Positions 15,385-23,282 of a stretch of 64,000 nucleotides of DNA are shown here, in pieces. The notes below the pieces were generated by a model, which was not told where the DNA came from, made no database searches, and saw only the letters and a program-made list of their open reading frames with translations. Made by a program: the position numbers and the translations under genes. Every line of letters begins with the position of its first letter. The stretch's first letter is position 1. Source of the stretch: Tyto alba (Eukaryota > Chordata > Aves > Strigiformes > Tytonidae). The stretch lies in contig NW_024881322.1 of the NCBI RefSeq assembly GCF_018691265.1, forward strand, positions 3,658,001-3,722,000, given 5' to 3'.

Positions 15385-18300
15385 GGAAATAAAAATAGAG
15401 GTGCTCTTTCAGTCAGAGAGATGAGACAATCAAGCACGCTTTAACATATCAGTTACTATATTTGATTTAAACATGGATAAGACTAAAGTAAACCCTTTTT
15501 CAAATTTAAAGTCCTGTTCTAGTGGCTTTTATGACAATAACATCTAGTTACTACTGTAACATTGATAATTCTATCCATACACACATGGTCACACAGAAGA
15601 GTTTTTTCAGGGTTGCAACACAAATATTGCTACATTTGTAGAATGCTTTGAAACATCTGACTGAAATTAAGCATTTCCCTTGCTGGCCTGATAGCATTTT
15701 ACCTCAGACAGTGAGGTTCCAAGTAGTAAGCAACCAGACAGGGTTTCAACAGCAGCTCTATGGCAATGAAAGATTGGCTTTTGCCTTTTTTTTTTTTTTT
15801 GCAGGAATAGTTTCCTTCCTTTTCATGCATTGTCGTACTATTTGCAGGCACTAGCCACCCTGAAAGCAGCGTTCAGAGGTCCACTTTCTTTGTTTGCCAC
15901 TACAGTAACAGTCAATAATACCCTGTTGTCAGTGACTTATGTACTCATAGCACACAAGTTACCATTGTTTTACATGAGTCAACAGCTCAGCTGAGACCCG
16001 AACCAACTCAACTAATAAGAAGCTGCTCCAGACACCCCAGTAAAGAGCAAAATCTACATTTCTCTGCATTAAAAGGGTGAGCAACTGCATTGATCTTGTC
16101 TTGCAAATGCATATCCGTGCTCTTGTTTTGAGACATGGAACACCCAGTAAGCAACCGCCCACGGTGCTACTTCCCTTCTCACTTGAGAGAGTCTCAAAAT
16201 GGGGGTGGAAGGAGGTAAAATTGTTGGGGAATGGGCAGTGCTTCCCAGGAGGAGGGTGGAAAGACCAGAGAGGAACAGAGCCAAAGGCACAAGTGAAGTA
16301 GTGTTGCTGGAAGGACAGGGAGTTACCCTGTTCTAGGCAAGGATGTAGAAAATAAGTGAGCCGGCTGCTTTGTCCCAGAAAAGCCTCAGGGACAGGGTCA
16401 AACTCCTTATAACTGATCTCAAACAGGGTGAGGAGGATACAGCCTGGGGAAGGAGAACTCCACATCCAAGAGAACTACTCGTTCTAGCAGCTTACAGATG
16501 AGATCTGCCTGTGCTCAAATTTACCTACACGACATTAGTCTGAGGGAATGTCCTGCTCTGTCACTAATATTAATGTTTCAAGCTGCCATTCCTGTCTTGC
16601 ATTCTAGGTTTTTTACACTATTGTGACAGCCAAACAAAGTACTCAGTGCATCGCTGACGTACTCTCTTGGAAAGCTGCCTTTCTATTATCGTTCCTTTTA
16701 TGAGGCTGTAAATAGCATTCTTAGAATTAAACAAGCAATAACCCTCACAGTTTTGCAGCCACCCTTTATCGAAAAAATTGTACACCTCGCCCACATTTTT
16801 AGCGAAAGTGAGAAAGACTTGCAGTATAAACTGTTCCAAACAGTCAGAGGCTCTCCCAAACACTTCCCCTTAAGTGAATAAATACTTGCAAGTACTGATC
16901 AGGCACACCCACATTAAGGAACCACCAAAACTCACTAAACAACAGCAGTAGATCATTAATTTGCAGAATAAAAGCCTTTCTCAACAGGAGCTGAAGGCTT
17001 GAAAACACTTACTTGTTTTAAAACAAATTTCTAGGTCTACAGGACACAAGGACACCCAAAATCAACCCTCAAAGACATGTGGTCTTTTCAAAGTACACTG
17101 TTGGAAATAAAACTAGTTACGTAAAACAAATTAACAAGCTCTTTTAGAAGTTGCTTCTAGAAAAGCTTTACAGTTTAAGCAAGTCTAGAATATCTTTTTT
17201 CCCTTTGCAATTTAAACGCTTGAGTCTACAAAATATCTTGGAGCTCCTGTCCCAGCTACTCTTCACCAAGTGGTGATGAACACATCTGCTTTTGAAGATG
17301 GATACTCTCTGCTATGGCCAACAGCCCTCCATTGTTTCATTTTACAAACTTCAACAAGAAGTTTTGTCATACTGAGAACACAAGAACTAGAAGCTTTTGT
17401 AGCCCATACCACAAGCCCAAAGTTATACTCCAAAATGAATGCAGAAGGAAAGCTTTTTTAGATTATTAAAACCACCATGATTCTCTTCTTTCTGGCATTT
17501 CAGTATTATGTCTGTTCTTTAAGAAGCCCACTAGCAGCAAGATACTTAAATACCACAAAAATCCGTAAGCAGCTCAATTGCCATAAGGTTGCTGGTTTCT
17601 GTTTGGGTTGTTTATCTGTTTTGGCTTTTTAAAAATAAACAATAACAAACAAAACAAAAAAAAAAAACCTTCCTTGCCCCTCAAGCACATCCCCACCACC
17701 CCACCCCCAAAGTGTCATTTTAAGGTTTTTCCTTTTGCACAAAACTCATACTTTGTCCTCTGGCACTAGCAACTTTAAGAAACAAGAAAAGATCCTCCAG
17801 AGCTTTCTAGAAAATTATTTCAGAGGTACAACAGCATTAGAGAAGATCTGAGAAGAGTCCTTGCAAACTGAAGACAAAGACATCACCACATTTCACTAGG
17901 TTAAACGCCTTTACGTATCAGTTAAGCATCTCAGGAAACTCTTGTGCTGCCCTGTCTTCAGGCAGCTTTTTCTCCTGAAGCAGCCTGCTGTACTCCCCAA
18001 TTTCATACTGGGAGGAAACTACCTCCAACACTGAAGTAACTGGAAAATTCCAGCAAAATCCCCTGCGTTGACCCCCAGAGCGGAGGGCGGGGGGGGGGAG
18101 GGGGGGGAACACACAGCAGACCGCCATTTTCCAGTTTCAGCTGAAAATCAAGTTTCAAACTACCACAGCAAGAAGCTATGTCCCGATGAAACTTAAGACA
18201 CTTTCAGCACGTTTTGAAGAAGCCACAGCCTCTTTTAGATCTCAAGGCTTTGGATCGTCAGAAACAAAACTTGCAAAGCGTTTTAAATAGAGACCACGTA

Positions 18301-18628
18301 AAGTGAGTTCCCATTTTTGTATCAAGTAAAAATTTCTCTTTTGCACCACAGGGGCAGCAAAAATGTTACCCAAGAGCCGGAGACAGGTATAGGCAAGGGC
18401 GAACATCTTTGCTAACTTTCTGACTATCTTATAAATATATACATGAAAAATATTTATATAAAAAAAAAAAGGGAGTCCTTTCCTCATTACAGTTATCTTC
18501 CTGCAACATTTATTCGTTTTGCCTTTCTTCGACGGGTTACACGCCGAACACGTTACAAAACAGACTCCACGAAATAATTCAAACTTTGCGTTAGAAACCT
18601 TAGGGGCTTGAGCCACGCCAGTGTGTCG

Positions 18629-18853
18629 CCCCCCCCCCCCCCGCTTCCACCTCCCCCCTCTCGCCACCCCTCGGTACGCACCCGCCGCCCCGTTAGCGGC
18701 TTCCCCAGCTCCCGACGACCGGGACAGCAGCCCCCCCCCCCCCCCCCCCCGCTTCTCCTCCTCCTCCTCCTCCCGAGCGGCGGCGTGGCGGAGCGGCGCC
18801 CGGAGGGAGCGGGGCCGCCGCCGCCTCACCGCACGCCCCCCCCCCCCCCCCCC
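18629..18853 (-). repeat. Three long poly-G runs in the start of TRIM71 intron 1
   Basis: On the plus strand there are C runs at 18629-18642 (14), 18731-18750 (20) and 18836-18853 (18); the TRIM71 transcript would carry them as G runs. A short CTC microsatellite lies between the first two. All are 228-452 bases downstream of the splice donor. Long G runs in a nascent intron can form G-quadruplexes (general knowledge); whether these do is inference. Confidence 0.9.
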
Positions 18854-19074
18854 GCGGCTGTTAACGGCTCCCGCCCCCCCACGGGGGGCACCCTCGAGCC
18901 CACCCCGAGCCCCACGGGGCGGGAGAGACCCCAGCGCCGCCCGCCCGCCCGCCGTGAGGGAGCGAGGCGGGCAACACCGACGACACCCACCCCTCTTGTC
19001 GCCGCCGAGGGGCGAGAAGCGCGGCCGCCCCCACCTTCCTCCTTTCCCCCCCCCTTTCCCGCGCCGCGCACCCG

Positions 19075-19086
19075 TCTCACCTCGTC
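19075..19086 (-). other. TRIM71: TRIM71 exon 1 splice donor
   Basis: On the minus strand the exon reads GACGAG|GTGAGACG, a good match to the vertebrate donor consensus. Homology to TRIM71 is continuous up to the HHDDE residues. After that the reading frame runs into Arg/Gly-rich sequence unlike any TRIM protein, so the open frame past this point (to about 18826) is intron. The next codon of the mature protein should be a Val supplied by exon 2. Confidence 0.85.
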
Positions 19087-20007
19087 GTCGTGGTGCTGGC
19101 AGTAGCTGGCCCGGTCGGGGAAGACGGAGAGGATGTTGTAGGGCGAGGCGGGGTAGGGCGGGCTGAGGGCGAGCGGCGCGGCGGGGCCGGCGGCGGCAAC
19201 AACGGCGGGTCCGGGTGCGGCGGGTCCGGGGGCGAAGCGCTCGATGAAGTGGTCCTTGGTGAGGCGGACACGCTGGTGCGCCCGCACGCAGTTGTCGCAC
19301 AGGTGCTCCTGGCAGTCGAGGCAGCGGGAGCTGGCGGCGTTGCCCTCGTCGCAGGAGCTGCAGCGGGGCTCGCCCTGCCGGCTGTGGGGCCGCCGCAGCA
19401 GCAGCGCCGCCGAGCCGCCGCCCGAGGAGGAGGAAGACGACGACGTCGAGGAAGGCGCGGCCGAGGCGGCGGCGGGCGAGGAGCCGGCGGCGCGGTGGGG
19501 CGGCGGCGGCGGGCGGCCGTGGTGTCGGTTGTTGCCGCCGCCGCCGCCGCCTCCGCTCCCTCCTCCCGCCCCGGAACCGGCGGCGGCGGCGGGGCCGGCC
19601 CCGGCGGCGCGGCCGTTCTTCTGCTCGTCGGCGGCGGCGGCCACCACGACGACGTCCAGCAGGTTGCTGAGGAGGAAGTTGGAGGAGGGCAGCGCGTCCA
19701 TGCCCGAGGGCTCCGAGATCACCACCTTCTGGTCGCAGATGGGGCAGCGCAGCTTGAGCGCGTCCCCCCCGCCGGGGTGCCGCTGCGCCTCCAGGCACTG
19801 GCGGCAGAAGGCGTGCAGGCAGGGCAGGACGTGGAGCCGCCGCGGCGGGCCCCCGCAGGAGGAGCCGCCGCCGCCGCCCCCGGAGGAGCTGGAGGTCTGC
19901 GAGGAGGACGAGGAGGTGGAGGAGTTGGAGGAGAGGGGAGCGGGCGAGCCGCACATCTCCTTGCACAGCGGGCAGATCTGGAAGTCGGACTCGGGAAACG
20001 AAGCCAT
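19081..20007 (-). CDS. TRIM71: TRIM71 (LIN-41), first coding exon (partial gene)
   Basis: N-terminal 309 codons of TRIM71, a RING-type E3 ubiquitin ligase and RNA-binding repressor of early embryos and stem cells; its mRNA is a classic let-7 target (family knowledge). Seen here: the start [15 protein letters not shown] matches the TRIM71 N-terminus. RING ligands are C12, C15, C63, H65, C68, C71, C88 and C91, interrupted by a Ser/Gly stretch (about 27-52). A low-complexity Ala/Gly/Pro/Ser linker covers about 124-200. B-box 1 has C216, C219, C229, C232, C237, C240, H244 and H253. B-box 2 opens at C303 and H305/H306 and is cut by the exon end. The exon ends in phase 0 at GAG|GTGAGA. The ATG was chosen because homology starts there; it has G at +4 but C at -3. 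The coiled coil, filamin and NHL domains of the roughly 870-residue protein are not in the window. Identity is secure; the donor position is inferred from consensus and from where homology stops. Confidence 0.97.
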
Positions 20008-20160
20008 TTGCGGCGGGCCCGGCTCCCCCGATGGGGGGGTTAAAGAACGAAAAGATTAAAAAAAAAAAAAAAGTATCTCCCCTCCCTCTCAAAAAAAAAA
20101 AAAAAAACCAAAAAAATAAACAAGTCGGGGGGGGGGGGGGGGGGGGGGAAGAAACCCCAC
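20008..20160 (-). promoter_or_regulatory. TRIM71: TRIM71 proximal 5' flank / probable 5' UTR with homopolymers
   Basis: Directly upstream of the ATG the plus strand shows A15 (20058-20072), A17 (20091-20107) and G22 (20127-20148). On the gene strand these are two T tracts and a C22 tract within 150 bases of the start codon. The stretch is either 5' UTR or core promoter; no TATA box is visible here. Confidence 0.6.
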
Positions 20161-20229
20161 AGGAGGCGGGGGGCGTTTCGAGCGGCGCGGGGAGAAGGTA
20201 GTTCTGAAGCGGCTTACGAGCAAGCTGGC

Positions 20230-20494
20230 ATCGATCAGTCGTTTTGCCAAGTGGGATCGATTGGCCGGTTTTGCAAATACGGTGTCATCGATCCGGCGGT
20301 CTGCAGGGAGCTGGGTCCTCGCCTCGTACCTCGCTGCTGCCGCTGCCGGACTTGCTGCCGCGGGGAGGGGGGTGGTGAGGGTATTTTTGGTATCAAGGTG
20401 TAGCTGTCCCGTTCTCTCTCAGCAAATGGATCCCCTCTTCCCTCACATGTACTTAACCCCCGATCCCCCGTTGCATTAGACAAACTGTATCGAT
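20230..20494. promoter_or_regulatory. Cluster of four ATCGAT palindromes upstream of TRIM71
   Basis: ATCGAT occurs at 20230-20235, 20256-20261, 20287-20292 and 20489-20494, 220-490 bases upstream of the ATG. The motif resembles sites bound by CUX/ONECUT homeodomain proteins (family knowledge). Between the second and third sites lies TTTGCAAAT, seven of eight bases of an octamer (POU) site on the minus strand. The motif count is directly visible; binding is inference. Confidence 0.45.
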
Positions 20495-21312
20495 TCCCAG
20501 ATCGGTCAATACCTCACACAGTCTTCTCATTTCCCCCTCGGGTCAGCAGTTTGACAACGTGGTTTGGTTACTCGTCTTCTTCCTAAACAGAAAGTGCATG
20601 GGCGCAAACCGCCCGATCCCCACCGCATCCAGCGGGGACCGAATCTCTCTCCGCCGGGGCTCGGCTCCGGTTCCCACGGCCGCAGGACGGGGTCGGGGCG
20701 CCGGGGCGGCAGTGCAAGTCCCTCTTGGCCGGGCGCGGGGGGGCAGCAGGGGTTTAACTCAAGTTTCGCTCTTTCTTCTTGGGGCGTTGAGTTTTTTCCT
20801 CTTTTCCTTTAAACCTGTGCTTGGCGGGGGGGAAGGGGAAATTTCGTTTCAGTTCCCCCCTCCACTTTTGCAATCCAGAGCAGCTCTAGGAGAGAGAGAG
20901 GCACTGAAACACAGTGGCCAGGCAGACTTCTCCGGCTCCAGTCCTCCCCCGCCGACGCCTGCTCCACCACCGCATGACTGGGGGGGGGGGGTGGGGATGG
21001 AGGGCGGCGTTGGTGCCCACCCCACCGGCAGAGACTCACGCTGGCGGGACACGGAGGCGAAGGAGGAGATGGGAAGGCGAGGAAAAAAAAAAAAAAAGGA
21101 GCTGAGGGAAGAGGCAGCCCCCCCTCACCTCTCAGGAGCCCCGGCTCCCGCCGGCCGCCTTCCTTCGAGCGGGGCTCCCCGCCGAGGGCAGCGCCGGGCC
21201 CGCAGCGGCCCCGCCACACGCGGTGCCCGGCGGCGGGGGCCGCTCAGCGCCGCGGGCTCGGCGCGGCTCGCACCGGCTGGGCAGAGGAGCCGCGGCAGGT
21301 CCCCGCCGGCCG

Positions 21313-21362
21313 CCCTGAATTATTCATGGGGGGTGTATTATATTCGCTCGCACAAATTGGAG
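21313..21362 (-). promoter_or_regulatory. AT-rich pocket with CCAAT and TATA-like motifs inside the CpG island
   Basis: Within sequence that is otherwise strongly GC-rich, the minus strand reads CCAAT (21360-21356), then AATATAATA (21344-21336), then ATGAATAATTCA. The order and spacing are compatible with a minus-strand core promoter about 1.3 kb upstream of the ATG, or with a homeodomain/POU regulatory site. No transcript evidence is available. Confidence 0.3.
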
Positions 21363-21401
21363 CCGCTGTGCAATGCTATCCGAGAGCGCTACGCTCGCCC
21401 C

Positions 21402-21428
21402 CCTCCTCCTCCTCCTCCTCCTCCTCCT
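21402..21428 (+). repeat. (CCT)9 microsatellite
   Basis: Nine perfect CCT units in the CpG island, about 1.4 kb upstream of the TRIM71 start codon. Confidence 0.95.
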
Positions 21429-21875
21429 CTCCGGTTCTCGCTCGCTCTGAGCCCCTGCAGCGCCTAGGATCACATTTCCTTTGTCATCTCGCCTCTTCGC
21501 GTGGTGTTTTATTGAGAAAACAAAAATAATATAAAGCCCGAGGAGGGGGAGGGAGGAGGTGGGGGGGGAAAAGAGGCAGAAAAAAAACAAACAAAAAAAA
21601 CCCAACCAAACAAAAAAAAAAACACAAACCCAAAACGCCCGCCCCCCCCCCCCCGCGATCTGCCGAGTCGGAGCCCACCGGCCCCGGGGGGGTGAATTAG
21701 CAGGAATTACTCACTGATGCGGCAGCACCGTCCCGAGCGGCGTGGGATCCGGGGAGAGCCATCGCGCCGGGCGCCTTCCCCCTGCTCGGCGGGGTGCGGA
21801 GGGGCAGAGCCGGGCGGCGCGGCCCTGGGGGCGAGGAAGGGGTAAGGGGTTGGAAGGGGAGAGGGGGGGGGGTCT

Positions 21876-21928
21876 GGGGAAAGGGAAAAGGGGGGGGGGG
21901 AAAGGAGAGGGGGAAGGGGGGGGGAAGG
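21876..21928 (+). repeat. 53-base pure purine tract with long G runs
   Basis: This stretch contains only G and A, including a run of ten G (21891-21900). The neighbouring sequence (21826-21945) is almost all purine and holds another run of ten G at 21863-21872. Such mirror-like homopurine DNA can form triplex or quadruplex structures (general knowledge); no function is shown. Confidence 0.9.
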
Positions 21929-22203
21929 CTCAGGGAGGGGGGCAGCGCATGGCCCGCAGGGCTGGCGGCGGCTGCGGCTCCGGCCCCGCTGCGGCCGCCG
22001 GCTCTGGGGCTGCGCGGCGTGCGGGAGCCTTTTAAAGCTCCGACGGCGCGGGCTGACTTCCGCCCGGCGGCGGGGGGCGGCGGGGGGCGGCGGCGGCGGG
22101 CAGGAAACATTCGCCCTCCTCCTGCCCGGCCTGCCCCCACCCAGCCCCCCGCCCCCCGGCCGTTTCTTAATAGCGCTCTTTTCGGCGACACCCCCCCCTC
22201 GCA

Positions 22204-22727
22204 CCCCCCCCCCTTTTTTTTTTTTTGGCAATTACACACACCACCACCACCCCCTTTTTTTTTTTTTTTTTTTTTTCTTTGGCAATTACACACACCACCC
22301 CCCCGCCTTTTTTTTTTTTTCCTTTGGCAATTACACACACCACCCCCCCGCCTTTTTTTTTTTTTTTTTCTTTGGCAATTACACACACCACCCCCCCGCC
22401 TTTTTTTTTTTTTTTTTTTGGCAATTACACACACCACCACCACCCCCTTTTTTTTTTTTTTTTTTTTTTTTTTTGGCAATTACACACACCACCCCCCCGC
22501 CTTTTTTTTTTTTTTCTTTGGCAATTACACACACCACCCCCCCGCCTTTTTTTTTTTTTTCTTTGGCAATTACACACACCACCCCCCCGCCTTTTTTTTT
22601 TTTTTTTTGGCAATTACACACACCACCCCCCCGCCTTTTTTTTTTTTTTTTTTTCTTTGGCAATTACACACACCACCCCCCCGCCTTTTTTTTTTTTTTC
22701 TTTGGCAATTACACACACCACCCCCCC

Positions 22728-22761
<34 letters not shown>
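22204..22761. repeat. 11-copy composite minisatellite (T tract + GGCAATT core + C-rich block)
   Basis: The core GGCAATTACACACACC recurs without a mismatch at 22227, 22281, 22326, 22374, 22420, 22475, 22520, 22565, 22609, 22659 and 22704. Periods are 54, 45, 48, 46, 55, 45, 45, 44, 50 and 45 bases. Each unit continues with a C-rich block and a T tract, which is 31 long after the last core. Nine units carry ACCCCCCCGCC. The first and fifth carry a CACCACCCCC variant instead and also have the longest periods (54 and 55), which suggests duplication of a multi-unit block. The array ends just outside the CpG island, about 2.2-2.75 kb upstream of the TRIM71 ATG. All open frames across it (Phe-rich on plus, Lys/Gly-rich on minus) are repeat artefacts. 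Confidence 0.97.
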
Positions 22762-22990
22762 CATTTTGGGCTGCGAGCGGGGCTGCTCTTTGAAAGCCTC
22801 GGGGCGTTAATGCAGCTTTAAACATTAAGTCTCTCGATTAATTGTTTTCTTACGCCCAGCCGAGGGGCGATCGCCGGCTCCTCTCCGCGCCGTTGCGGTT
22901 GCCGCCGGCTCTGCCGTGCCCGGGAGGGCGAGCCCGAGCTTTGCCGCTTAGCCAGGGGCAGACGTTTCCTCTCCTTTAAACTGACGCGAT
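22762..22990. other. Unique flank next to the minisatellite with homeodomain/SOX-like motifs
   Basis: Moderately GC-rich single-copy sequence follows the array. An AT pocket at about 22806-22850 holds GATTAATTG directly followed by TTTT, resembling homeodomain and SOX-type sites. No gene is visible. Confidence 0.3.
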
Positions 22991-23262
22991 GAAGTTAGCA
23001 AAAATTAGCGGCGATGCCATTTGCACTGCTGCGAGAGCAAACTTCAATCAAACCGCAACAATTATTTGCTTTTCATGGAACGCCCCGCGACCAGCAACTG
23101 CTGAAGGGAAAGTTTCGGCTGCAGCACGGCTGAGTGGCCACCCTCTTGTTTTACTGGGGCTCGGACTAGCAAGGGAGGATGCGTGGCATTTTACCCTTAA
23201 CAAGGAAACTGGAAATGGTGAAAAGCTTTCAGGCGTGAAACCAGTTTGGGGATTGGAAAGCC

Positions 23263-23282
23263 AAAAAAAAAAAAAAAAAAAA
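23263..23282 (+). repeat. A20 homopolymer
   Basis: Uninterrupted run of 20 A. No flanking element was recognised, so it is not called as a retroposon tail. Confidence 0.9.

Larger units (their letters stand above)
1..19080 (-). other. TRIM71: TRIM71 intron 1 (5' part; at least 19 kb)
   Basis: The gene is on the minus strand, so everything left of the donor is intron 1 unless a later exon is present. The large last exon of TRIM71 (filamin plus six NHL repeats) would be an open frame of several hundred codons. The longest minus-strand frame here with any AT-rich context is 168 codons (15959-16465) and shows no TRIM or NHL similarity. I saw no continuation of B-box 2, though a small exon could be missed by eye. 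The sequence is AT-rich with scattered T and A tracts, one A/C-rich patch and one 29-base tandem duplication. The last 0.5 kb next to the exon is extremely GC-rich. Confidence 0.75.
18600..22170. promoter_or_regulatory. TRIM71: CpG island spanning TRIM71 exon 1 and its 5' flank
   Basis: Dense CpG and very high GC begin abruptly near 18600 and fade near 22170, in contrast to AT-rich sequence on both sides. The island covers the start of intron 1, all of the coding exon, and about 2.1 kb upstream of the ATG. It is the expected location of the TRIM71 promoter and 5' UTR. The transcription start cannot be placed from sequence alone. Many long open frames on both strands in this block come from the lack of AT-rich stop codons and are not genes. 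Homopolymer runs of 14 to 22 C or G make it a likely place for assembly or length errors. Confidence 0.85.

Noticed and set aside
15959..16465. 168-codon minus-strand frame as a possible TRIM71 downstream exon
   Set aside because: It has no coiled-coil, filamin or NHL similarity and contains several low-information stretches.
18608..19166. Pro/Arg-rich plus-strand frames next to the splice donor
   Set aside because: Produced by poly-C runs and CpG-rich intron sequence; no protein family resemblance.
19090..20059. Two long plus-strand frames (317 and 271 codons) antisense to TRIM71 exon 1
   Set aside because: Mirror images of the GC-rich exon. Repetitive Gly/Ala/Glu composition follows the Ala/Gly/Ser tracts on the other strand.
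18242..20092. 616-codon minus-strand open frame overlapping TRIM71 exon 1 in another phase
   Set aside because: It is Arg/Ala/Pro-rich frame-shadow sequence caused by extreme GC content. It shares the strand with TRIM71 but is out of frame and has no domain.
20559..21467. 302-codon plus-strand frame in the CpG island
   Set aside because: Low-complexity Gly/Pro/Arg/Lys composition across homopolymers. No recognisable domain, and overlapping frames exist on both strands.
22204..22761. CRISPR-like array
   Set aside because: The regular repeat has no unique spacers; the inter-core sequence is only T and C tracts. The context is a vertebrate genome.
21697..22821. Large Phe-rich (plus) and Lys/Gly-rich (minus) repetitive proteins
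   Set aside because: They are translations of the minisatellite. T tracts of differing length shift the frame between units, so no consistent repeat protein is encoded.
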